From NCBI RefSeq assembly GCF_020520425.1, contig NC_079487.1, forward strand, positions 50,196,719-50,260,718: a DNA stretch of 64,000 nt, written 5' to 3'. Positions 10,699 to 20,125 of the stretch are shown here, in pieces. Position 1 is the stretch's first letter. Each line of letters begins with the position of its first letter. The notes under the pieces are model-generated. The model did no database searches. It was not told the origin of the DNA and worked only from the letters and a program-made list of their open reading frames with translations. The stretch comes from Spinacia oleracea. Lineage: Eukaryota > Streptophyta > Magnoliopsida > Caryophyllales > Amaranthaceae. Both the position numbers and the translations under genes were made by a program.

Positions 10699-13600
10699 AG
10701 CATTATTGAACCAATCAATGATGCATATGGAATCCCATTCATTCGTCTACGCTCATCAAGTGTTTTTGGGCACTGAGTCTTGCTTAGAGTCATTCCATGA
10801 GACATGGGTAGGTAGCCTCGCTTGGAGTCCGCCATCTTGAACCTATCAAGCACCTTATTGATATAAGTGCTTTGACTAAGTCCAATCATCTTTTTAGATC
10901 TATCTCTGTAAATCTTGATGCCCAATATGTACTGTGCTTCTCCTAGATCCTTCATCGAAAAACATTTCCCAAGCCAAATCTTGACAGAGTTCAACATAGG
11001 AATGTCATTTCCGATAAGCAATATGTCGTCGACATATAATACTAGGAAAGCAATTTTGCTCCCACTGACCTTCTTGTATACACAAGATTCGTCCGCGTTC
11101 TTGATGAAACCAAAGTCACTGACTGCTTCATCAAAACGTATATTCCAGCTCCTGGATGCCTGCTTCAATCCGTAGATTGACTTCTTTAGCTTGCATACCT
11201 TTTTAGCATTCTTTGGATCCTCAAAACCTTCAGGCTGTGTCATAAACACAGTTTCTGTTAAAACGCCGTTTAAGAAAGCAGTTTTGACATCCATCTGCCA
11301 TATTTCGTAATCGTAATATGCAGCGATTGCTAACATTATTCGAATAGACTTTAGCATTGCAACTGGTGAAAAGGTTTCATCGTAATCCACACCGTGGACT
11401 TGCCTGTAACCTTTTGCAACCAATCTAGCTTTGAAAACTTCAAGTTTCCCATCCTTGTCCTTTTTCAGTTTGAAAACCCATTTGCTTCCAATGGCTTGGT
11501 AGCCATCTGGCAAATCGACCAAATCCCATACTTGGTTTTCAGACATGGAGTCTAATTCAGATTGCATGGCTTCTTGCCATTGTTTGGAGCTAGGGCTCGT
11601 CATAGCTTGCTTGTAAGTCGCAGGTTCATCACTTTCAAGTAATAGAACGTCATAGCTCTCGTTCGTCAAAATACCTAAGTACCTTTCCGGTTGAGATCTA
11701 TATCTTTGCGATCTACGTGGGGTAACATTTCTAGATTGACCATGATTCTCACCAGATTCTTCTAAAGATCTCTGAGTTTCATCCTGAATGTCATCTTGAG
11801 CATTCTCTAGAGTTTGTTGTTCGACTCGAATTTCTTCGAGGTCTACTTTTCTCCCACTTGTCATTTTGGAAATATGATTCTTCTCCAAAAAGACACCATC
11901 TCGAGCAACAAACACTTTGTTCTCAGATGTATTGTAGAAGTAATACCCCTTTGTTTCCTTTGGGTAGCCCACAAGGATACATTTGTCAGATTTTGGATGA
12001 AGTTTGTCTGAAATTAATCGTTTGACGTATACTTCACATCCCCAAATCTTAAGAAAAGACACATTTGGAGGCTTTCCAAACCATAATTCGTATGGAGTCT
12101 TTTCGACAGCTTTAGACGGAGCTCTATTTATAGTGAGTGCAGCTGTATTTAGTGCATGTCCCCAAAATTCTAATGGAAGTTCGGCCTGACCCATCATTGA
12201 CCTGACCATGTCTAGCAAGGTTCTGTTCCTCCGTTCTGACACACCGTTCCATTGTGGTGTTCCAGGAGGAGTCAATTCTGATAGAATTCCACATTCTTTC
12301 AGATGGTCATCAAATTCATAGCTCAGATATTCACCGCCTCTATCAGACCGCAGTGCCTTGATCTTCTTGCCTAATTGATTCTCTACTTCACTCTGAAATT
12401 CCTTGAATTTGTCAAAGGATTCAGACTTATGCTTCATTAGGTAGACATAACCATACCTACTGAAGTCATCAGTGAAAGTGATAAAGTAGCTGAAACCACC
12501 TCTAGCATTTGTACTCATTGGTCCACATACATCTGTATGGATTAAACCCAATAGTTCATTTGCTCTTTCTCCAACTTTAGAGAAAGGTTGCTTTGTCATT
12601 TTGCCAAGTAAACATGATTCGCATTTACCATAATCCTCTAAGTCAAATGGTTCTAGAATTCCTTCCCTTTGAAGTCTTTCTAAGCGTTTCAAGTTTATAT
12701 GGCCTAATCGACAATGCCACAGATAGGTGAGATCTGAATCATCCTTTTTGGCCTTTTTGGTATTTATGTTATATACTTGTTTGTCGTGATCTAATAAATA
12801 AAGTCCATTGACTAATCTAGCAGATCCATAAAACATCTCTTTAAAATAAAACGAACAACTATTGTCTTTTATTATAAAGGAAAATCCCTTAGCATCTAAG
12901 CAAGAAACTGAAATGATGTTTTTAGTAAGACTTGGAACATGGAAACATTCTTCCAGTTCCAAAACTAGCCCGGAGGGCAACGACAAATAGTAAGTTCCTA
13001 CAGCTAATGCAGCAATCCGTGCTCCATTTCCCACTCGTAGGTCGACTTCACCCTTGCTTAACTTTCTACTTCTTCTTAGTCCCTGTGGATTGGAACATAA
13101 GTGTGAGCCACAACCTGTATCTAATACCCAAGAAGTTGAATTAGCAAGTATACAGTCTATAACGAAAATACCTGAAGATGGAACGACTGTTCCGTTCTTC
13201 TGATCTTCCTTTAGCTTCAAGCAATCTCTCTTCCAATGCCCCTTCTTCTTGCAGTAGAAGCATTCGGATTCAGAAGTGGGTTGACTGACCTTCCTCTTTG
13301 CAGATTTGGCGCCAGTTTGCTTAGTTGGGCTGGCCTTGTTGCCACCTTTCTTAGCATTCCTCTTCTTTCCAGATTTCTTGAACTTGCCCCCACGCACCAT
13401 AAGCACATCCTGCTTATCACTTTTGAGCGTCTTTTCAGCGGTCTTAAGCATACCGTGAAGCTCAGTGAGCGTTTTGTCCAGACTATTCATACTGTAGTTC
13501 AGTTTGAACTGATCATACCCGCTATGAAGAGAATGGAGGATGGTGTCTATAGCCATTTCCTGAGAAAATTGCTGATCCAGCCGACTCATATTCTCAATGA

Positions 13601-14012
13601 GTCCAATCATTTTGAGAACATGTGGACTTACGGGCTCGCCTTTCTTAAGCTTGGTCTCAAGAATTTGCCTATGAGTCTCGAATCTTTCGACTCGAGCCAG
13701 ATCTTGGAACATGTTCTTCAACTCACTGATGATTGTGAAAGCATCTGAGTTGATGAACGTTTTCTGCAGATCCGCACTCATGGTGGCGAGCATTAGACAT
13801 TTCACATCCTTGTTGGCATCAATCCAACGATTGAGGGCTGCCTGAGTGACCCCGTCGCCTGGAGCTTCGGGCATCGCCTCATCTAGGACATACTCCTTTT
13901 CTTCCTGCATAAGAACTATTTGCAAGTTCCTTTGCCAGTCAAGGAAGTTTTTCCCGTTCAACTTCTCCTTTTCGAGAATTGATCGAATGTTGAATGAATT
14001 GTTGTTTGCCAT
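10695..14012 (-). CDS. Copia gag-protease-integrase-RT polyprotein (1105 aa)
   Basis: I chose the start at 14012 (MANNNSFN) as the typical gag start for this family; in-frame codons upstream are leader. Taking that Met as residue 1, the order is: gag with UBN2-like region to about 230; CCHC zinc knuckle (CFYCKKKGHWKRDC) at about 251-264; aspartic protease with DTG at about 298-300; pre-integrase HHCC zinc site (WHCRLGH, then CESC); integrase catalytic residues Asp about 494, Asp about 557 and Glu about 593 (HTDVCGP, LRSDRGGEY, NGVSERRN); then RT with KARLVAKGYRQVHGVD, DVKTAFLNG and LYVDDILL (the YVDD active site). The frame ends just before the end of RT, with RNase H in the overlapping frame 10051-10698. 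All catalytic motifs up to that point look intact. It would be expressed from the 5' LTR. Confidence 0.93.
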   Translation of the reverse strand: MANNNSFNIRSILEKEKLNGKNFLDWQRNLQIVLMQEEKEYVLDEAMPEAPGDGVTQAALNRWIDANKDVKCLMLATMSADLQKTFINSDAFTIISELKNMFQDLARVERFETHRQILETKLKKGEPVSPHVLKMIGLIENMSRLDQQFSQEMAIDTILHSLHSGYDQFKLNYSMNSLDKTLTELHGMLKTAEKTLKSDKQDVLMVRGGKFKKSGKKRNAKKGGNKASPTKQTGAKSAKRKVSQPTSESECFYCKKKGHWKRDCLKLKEDQKNGTVVPSSGIFVIDCILANSTSWVLDTGCGSHLCSNPQGLRRSRKLSKGEVDLRVGNGARIAALAVGTYYLSLPSGLVLELEECFHVPSLTKNIISVSCLDAKGFSFIIKDNSCSFYFKEMFYGSARLVNGLYLLDHDKQVYNINTKKAKKDDSDLTYLWHCRLGHINLKRLERLQREGILEPFDLEDYGKCESCLLGKMTKQPFSKVGERANELLGLIHTDVCGPMSTNARGGFSYFITFTDDFSRYGYVYLMKHKSESFDKFKEFQSEVENQLGKKIKALRSDRGGEYLSYEFDDHLKECGILSELTPPGTPQWNGVSERRNRTLLDMVRSMMGQAELPLEFWGHALNTAALTINRAPSKAVEKTPYELWFGKPPNVSFLKIWGCEVYVKRLISDKLHPKSDKCILVGYPKETKGYYFYNTSENKVFVARDGVFLEKNHISKMTSGRKVDLEEIRVEQQTLENAQDDIQDETQRSLEESGENHGQSRNVTPRRSQRYRSQPERYLGILTNESYDVLLLESDEPATYKQAMTSPSSKQWQEAMQSELDSMSENQVWDLVDLPDGYQAIGSKWVFKLKKDKDGKLEVFKARLVAKGYRQVHGVDYDETFSPVAMLKSIRIMLAIAAYYDYEIWQMDVKTAFLNGVLTETVFMTQPEGFEDPKNAKKVCKLKKSIYGLKQASRSWNIRFDEAVSDFGFIKNADESCVYKKVSGSKIAFLVLYVDDILLIGNDIPMLNSVKIWLGKCFSMKDLGEAQYILGIKIYRDRSKKMIGLSQSTYINKVLDRFKMADSKRGYLPMSHGMTLSKTQCPKTLDERRRMNGIPYASLIGSIML

Positions 14013-16861
14013 ATTAAAAACTACAATTGAAAAGAATAAACAAATAAATAACCATTCACAGTTTCTCTTAATAAACTTAAATTCTAGCATACATGCATGA
14101 TTCAATGTTTATTAAGCATTTTATTCAAGTTATGTGTTCCGGCAGGTGTGAATAAAATGATTCCAAGATCCTAAAATCATTGAAGAACTAAGCACAGTTT
14201 GTCGACTTAATCCTAGAACATCTTAGGTAAGCAAAAGCCTTTTGCTAATAGTCTAGAAACTACTCTTGGTTGATAGGTACGTCTAAGAACTTATTAGGTA
14301 AACCTATCGAATTTGCCACGACATAAAAGGACTCCTTACTTATATCGTTGAGTTTCACCAAAACTAACATGTACTCACAATTATTTGTGTACCTTGCCCC
14401 TTTAGGACCAATAAGTAACACCTCGCTGAGCGAAAACTATTACTAGATTGATGTAAAGGATATCCAAGCAAGTGTATATTTTGGCATGGCACCTTTTAAC
14501 TCAATTTTTAAGTTTGGAACTTAAGGCTCTTACTATGTTGGTTAGATTTTAAGTGAACTAAAATCCTTAATCATGCAACATAATCAAGCTTTTGATCTCA
14601 TGCATTTTAAGACATATTTGAAACAATAAATAATTTAAAACATGCATAAGATATTTGTGATCTAGTATGGCCCGACTTCATCTTGAAGCTTTGACTTCAA
14701 AGTCCGTCTTGAAAATCTCCGTGGGAGGCACCATTTTCTTCAAATAGGATAAGCTATAACTAATTACAACTATTTGATGGTACGCAGACCATATTTGAAT
14801 TGAAAAATAACTTTGGTGCTTTAGACCAATTACATTCAAATTAATGGTACGCAGACCATATTTTCTATCCTATTTGGGCCATACTAGTCACTTCATAACC
14901 TGCAAAACAGTACATATACAATATATACCATTCACCCATTCATTATCATGAATGGCCCACATAGCTGGTTAGTAAAACACATTATGCATCACGTAAACAT
15001 TTGCAGCAATTAATCAAGGGCACCAATAATCTACCAATTATTCAGTCCTTATTAATTCTAATCGAGTTGTTTTAACCTTAAGGATTTGTAGACCTAATCA
15101 AGAGTTTATGACTAAAAAGCGCTCCCACTTAAACCAATAAATTCATATGCTTTACTAATTTTAAACATAAAATTGTATTTCTAGTCTAACCGGAAACATA
15201 CAAATTTAATTAAAATTTAAAGCTCATATAAATTTATAATTGAATCCAAAAATTTAATTTAATTTCAGTCGCATTTAAATTAATTCATGATTTTAATTTT
15301 AGTAAAATAATTAGAATAAATTCCATTTATTATAATTATAATATTCAAAATTAAAATCCAAGAAATTAATTCAAATTATTAATTTTAAAATTAATTAAAA
15401 TTACGTGAACTGAAATTTTCAAATTAAACATTCAAAACGATCTAATCGTAACGCAAACACCCTACGCGTTGCACGCCCATGGGCCGTACGCACACAGCCA
15501 TTGCTGGCCATGTGCGCGCAGCCCATGCGCTCGTCGCATAGCTGCTGCTGTCCTATCGCAAGCCTCCGCACAGCGCCCCATCGCACGCGAGCTATCGCTC
15601 GCAGTGCGCGCGCGCGAGATCGCTCGCTGGGCGCGCTGGCTCGCTCGCTGTGCGCGCGAGCCATCGCTCGCTGGGGCGCGACATCGCTCGCTGGGCGGGC
15701 GACATCGCGCGCTGTGCGCGCGAGCCATCGCTCGCTGGGGCGCGACATCGCTCGCTGGGCGAGCGACATCGCGCGCTGGGCGAGCGACATCGCGCGCTGT
15801 GCGCGCGAGTAGTGCTGGGCGCAGCGCTCGTGGCACGCGAGCTTGCGCTCGCTGCGCGCGAGGCTGCGCGCACTTGTGCGAGGCAGCGCGCGTTGTGGCG
15901 CAGCTCGCTTGCTGCCCACACGCGACTGCCTTGGCTCGCCCCTCGCCCATGCCCATTCGTTCATTGCTCGTGGCACACGACACAAGGCAGGGCTGCTGCC
16001 TTGTGCTCGTGCACTACGCCCTTGCTCATTGCATTCGTGCCGCACGGGCGACGAGCTCCCTTGCTCGTCGTCGCATGCCCGCATTATACAACACCCCTTA
16101 AGGGTAACACGAAGCGTCCATTGCTTCGTGCGTGCAAGTTATTTGAACGAATCGCATAAAATTTAAAATTTATATTTAAAATTAATGACAAATTAATAAA
16201 TAATATTAATTTCATAATTTTAGGGCGAAAAATCGAAAATTTATTATCCAATTGATTTCCGATTGATATGGATTCAAGTCTAGGTCATAAAAATTTAAAA
16301 TTTATCGTAAATTTACAATTTTTATGGTGGTTTTTAATCATAGGTTTCTAATTAAATTACAATTAATTATGAAAATCAAATTAATTCTAAATTATTCTAA
16401 TTTTCAACAAATTAATCATAATTACAAATTAGATTGCATAATTAACAAGACTAGGCATTCAAACTTGTTAAACATATGCAGTAGGTCAATCAAAAATTCA
16501 AGATTTATCAACAAGAATCGCAAATATTTAATTTAACATCTTAAATTTACGAAATTTTGCATTCGAAAAACTAAAACCTTCGAAAAGTCATAGTTAGGCT
16601 TCGAATTTGAGAATTCTGGGTTCGGCAGAAAAAAACTATTTTTGTCAAAATTTTAGAATGCCTTTTACATGCGGAATTGACACAAAAATCACTCAATTTG
16701 GATGAGTAACGAAGAAACTGCCGAAAAACTGCGTACGTATAATTAAATAAACGCAATTTGCAATTAATTAACAATTACGAAAATTAATCACCCCTTTTAA
16801 TTCTTGCAAATTTGTAATATTTAACCATGTTCATGCAATTTAGATTATGAAAATAATAAGG
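14013..16861 (-). other. Long 5' leader of the young copia
   Basis: About 2.85 kb separates the primer site from gag. It holds a repeated motif TGGTACGCAGACCATATTT (near 14777 and 14845), AT-rich stretches, and a GC-rich repeat block at 15420-16110 listed separately. The outer part (16085-16861) is closely matched at 44166-44950 and more weakly at about 63500-64000, so this leader is a family feature. I see no gene with support. Confidence 0.75.
15420..16110. repeat. GC-rich tandem-repeat block in copia leader
   Basis: Units such as GCGCGACATCGCTCGCTGGG and GCGCGAGCCATCGCTCGCTG repeat at about 15600-15800 in a block far richer in GC than the rest of the window. The block is open in several frames on both strands, including a 221-codon minus-strand frame (15419-16084) rich in Ala, Arg and Ser. 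A related block lies at 43765-44190 in another copia, where a frame with the same order of motifs (ARAQGSSPALCR, SRVGSKRAAPQRALPR, ARSERKLACHE) is also open. Low stop density from base composition can explain this, so I do not call a protein. Confidence 0.6.
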
Positions 16862-16875
16862 GGCTCGTGATACCA
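16862..16875 (-). promoter_or_regulatory. Primer binding site of the young copia
   Basis: The minus strand reads TGGTATCACGAGCC, one base from the LTR end. This matches the usual plant copia site complementary to the 3' end of initiator tRNA-Met (TGGTATCAGAGC), with variation in the distal half. Confidence 0.85.
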
Positions 16876-16876
16876 C

Positions 16877-18220
16877 TGTTAGGTTATGATTCATATGACA
16901 GTTCATAAATCATGCGGAAAAAACCATAAAGCCAGGAAACATATTATTTACACATAATCATTTAGCATAGTTTAGATGCATACTCTTTGTTGCGTGCCTT
17001 CCCTAGCTGCGCCCGAACCGAACAAGAACAAGTCTTTAGGACTCCAAGTGTCGTCCCTCCGTAGATAGTCCACAGCACGTCCGGATCCGCCTTAAGATTG
17101 ACCAACTAGAATCGCCCTTAAGGTTCTAATATTTTCGGTTGGGTAGGCAAGAATATTGGCTGATTTTTATGTTTAAAAATCTTAGTTTTGAATACTTAAA
17201 AACTTGTATGTAAATAATGACCCCTAGGCCTTTATTTATAGAGTTATGGAAAAGGAATCGCAATCCTAGTAAGATACGAATTAATTGAAATTAGAATCCT
17301 ACATGAATTCTATTTAATTAATTTATCTAATTAGGAATAGGAATTTAATCACACACTAACTCTTGCAGTTTTAGGAATCACGTATGAGCACAAACTCACA
17401 CACACACACGGCAGCCACAAGGGCTGCCCATGCGCATGCGAGCAGCAGCCCATGCAGCGCGGCCCACGCATCCGTGGCCTTGGCGCGCGCTGGGCTTGTG
17501 GCGTGCGTGCTTGCTGGGCGATGGCCCGGCTTCGTGCTGGGCCTTCGTCCGGCAGGCCTCGTCCGATGCTAATTCGTACGATACGCTTCCGATTAAATTT
17601 CCATTTCCGGAATCTATTTCCGATACGAACAATATTTAATATTTCCGATTCCGGAATTAATTTCCGTTTCGAACAAATATTTAATATTTCCGTTTCCGGA
17701 ATTATTTTCCGATTCCGGCAATATTTCCGATTCTGACAATATTTCCGTTTCCGGCAATATTTCCGATTCTGGTAATATTTCCATTTCCAATAATATTTTC
17801 CGATACGTACCATGTTTCCGTTTCCGGCAACATCTACGACTTGGATAATATTCATATTTCCGACACGATCCATATTTCCGTTTCCGGCAATATCATCGTT
17901 TCCGGAGTATTCATTTCTTGCCTGTGACGATCTTAGCTCCCACTGAAACCAAGATCCGTCGGTTCCGAATATTCATAGATGGAGTATTTAATGCCATTAA
18001 ATACTTGATCCGTTTACGTACTATTTGTGTGACCCTACGGGTTCAGTCAAGAGTAAGCTGTGGATTAATATCATTAATTCCACTTGAACTGAAGCGGCCT
18101 CTAGCTAGGCATTCAGCTCACTTGATCTCACTGAATTATTAACTTGTTAATTAATACTGAACCGCATTTATTAGACTTAACATAGAATGCATACTTGGAC
18201 CAAGGGCATTATTTCCTTCA
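16877..18220 (-). repeat. 5' LTR of the young copia
   Basis: 1344 bp, matching 7843-9186 base for base as far as I compared. It contains the functional TATA-like box at 17233-17240 (minus strand) and the 18-bp repeat block at 17594-17914. It ends at the GTACA target duplication at 18221-18225. Confidence 0.93.
17233..17240 (-). promoter_or_regulatory. TATA box of copia 5' LTR (element promoter)
   Basis: TATAAATA on the minus strand, about 360 bp from the inner end of the LTR. It is the probable core promoter of the genomic RNA. Confidence 0.6.
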
Positions 18221-18441
18221 GTACAAGGCCACTCGGAGAGCTAGAAACTGTAAAATGCATGGCCGTGCTCAGATGAATCATAGGCTATGATTATATGTTT
18301 ATTTGATCAGTTGAACTCTGAAACCGAGAAACACCTCTGGACATAATAAGGATGACAACTCTTACCTTATGTTCAAGAGCAAGCATCGAGCGACAAAGGA
18401 ATTAGGAAATGCACACTTGTCCCTATGGACAAGTGGGAAAC
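18221..18441 (+). other. 3' non-coding end and polypurine tract of the host copia
   Basis: This continues the old plus-strand element after the insertion. It ends in GGACAAGTGGGAAAC (18427-18441), a polypurine tract matching that of the young element, directly before the LTR start TGAAG. The first five bases are the GTACA target duplication. Confidence 0.82.
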
Positions 18442-19821
18442 TGAAGAAAATAATGCCCTTGGTCCAAGTATGCATTTAATGTTAAGTCTAATAAATGCGG
18501 TTCAGTATTAATTAACAAGTTAATAATTCGGTGAGATCAAGTGAGCTGAATGCCTAGATAGAGGCCGCTTCAGTTCAAGTGGAATTAATGATATTAATCC
18601 ACATCTTACTCTTGACTGGACCCGTAGGATCACACAAATAGTACGTAAATGGATCAAGTATTTATTGGCATTAAATACTCCATCTGTGGATATTCGGAAT
18701 CTACGGATCTTGGTTTCAGTGGGAGCTAAGATCGTCAAAGGCAAACAATGAATACTCCGGAAACGATGATATTGCCGGAAACGGAAATATGGATCGTATC
18801 GGAAATATAAATATTATCCAAGTCGTAGATGTTGCCTGAAACGGAAACATGGTACGTATCGGAAAATATTATCGGAAATGGAAATATTGCCGGAATCGGA
18901 AATATTGCCGGAAACGGAAATATTGTCAGAATCGGAAATATTATCGGAATCGGAAAATAATTCCGGAAACGGAAATATTAAATATTTGTTTGAAACGAAA
19001 ATTAATTCCGGAATCGGAAATGTTAAATATTGTTCGTATTGGAAATGAATTCCGGAATCGGGAAATTAATCGGAAGCGCATCGTACGAATTAGCATCGGA
19101 TGAGACTTGCTAGACGAAGGCTCAGCACGAAGCCAGGCCCGCGTCCAGCAAGCCAAGCGCCCAACACAACGCAGCCAAGCCACGCCAGGCCCAGCAAGGC
19201 CAAGGCGCGCGCGCGGGTATGCTGACGCTCGTGGGCTGCGAGCTACGCCTGCTCGTGTGGGCCGCAAGGCTTGCGTGGGCTGTGCGGTACGCTCGTGGTC
19301 GTGCAACGTTTGTGTTCGATACGAATCCTAAAGCTAATGGAATTCGTTCTATGATTAATTCCTAATCCTAATAGATAGAATTAGTTTAAAAGAGTTTTAA
19401 TGAAATTCTAATTAAACTAATTAGTATCCTAATATGATTCTAAATCCTTTTCCATAGCCCTATAAATATGTGCCTAGGTTCACAATTTATGGATGAGTTT
19501 TTCAATTATTCAGAGTGACATTTTGAGAGCAAAATTTCAGTCATATTGTTGCCCTATTAGCCGAAAATTCTAAGTACCTTAAGGGCGATTCTAGTTGGTC
19601 AATCTTAAGGCGGATCCGGACGTGCTGTGGACTTTCTACGGAGGGACGACACTTGGAGTCCTAAAGACTTGTTCTTGTTCGGTTCGGGCGCAGCTAGGGA
19701 GGGAATGCTACAAAGTGTATGCATCCTAGACTAATTATATGATTATGTGCAATTAATATGATTCCTGGCATTAAGGTTTTTCCGCATGATTTATGTTGTT
19801 CATATGTATCATAACCTAACA
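18442..19821 (+). repeat. 3' LTR of the old plus-strand copia (1380 bp)
   Basis: It starts TGAAGAAAATAATGCCC and ends CATAACCTAACA. Order and content follow the young LTR: the 18-bp repeat block at about 18760-19090, a GC-rich block at 19100-19310, a TATA-like box at 19461-19468, and the conserved end. It differs from the young LTR throughout, so it is an older or sister lineage. Together with 16877-18220 it forms inverted arms of about 1.35 kb separated by 221 bp. Confidence 0.88.
19461..19468 (+). promoter_or_regulatory. TATA box of the old copia LTR
   Basis: TATAAATA in the context CCCTATAAATATGTGCCTAGG. It would fire to the right, out of the old element into 19822 onward. Confidence 0.5.
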
Positions 19822-20125
19822 GATTTCAGCTCCCACTGGAACCGAGATCCGTCGTTTCCGAATGTTCATAAATGGAGTACTTAATGAATAATATATTCAG
19901 TTAAATACTTGATCCGTTCACGTACTATTTGTGTGACCCTACGGGTTCAGTCAAGAGTAAGTTGTGGATTAATATTATTAATTCCACTTGAACTAAAGCG
20001 GCATCTAGCTAGGCATTCAGTTCACTTGATCTCACTAAACTTATTAACTTGTTAATTAATACTGAACCGCATTTATTGGACTTAGCATTGAATGCATACT
20101 TGGCCCAAGGGCATTATTTCCTTTA
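19822..20125 (-). repeat. Copia LTR fragment (insertion target of the old copia)
   Basis: This matches the outer end of the LTR in minus orientation (AGCTCCCACTGGAACC through GGGCATTATTTCC). It starts in mid-LTR at the border of the plus-strand LTR, so the old copia inserted into it. The end reads CCTTTA where others read CCTTCA. The other half is not in the window. Confidence 0.75.

Larger units (their letters stand above)
7843..18220 (-). mobile_element. Full-length young Ty1-copia retrotransposon (10.4 kb)
   Basis: The element has two LTRs of 1344 bp (7843-9186 and 16877-18220) in which I see no differences, bounded by TG...CA on the coding strand. A primer binding site lies next to the 5' LTR, a polypurine tract next to the 3' LTR, and a 5-bp target duplication GTACA flanks the whole (7838-7842 and 18221-18225). 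In coding order (minus strand): 5' LTR, a 2.9-kb leader with a GC-rich repeat block, gag-protease-integrase-RT, RNase H frame, short 3' region, 3' LTR. Matching LTRs imply very recent insertion. The only break seen in the coding part is a frame change before RNase H. It inserted into an antiparallel relative. Confidence 0.95.

Noticed and set aside
13236..13748. 170-codon plus-strand frame
   Set aside because: It is antisense to the intact copia gag and has no similarity of its own.
15469..16166. Several long plus-strand frames in the GC-rich leader
   Set aside because: All are open because of GC-rich repeats; they overlap in different frames and show no domain.
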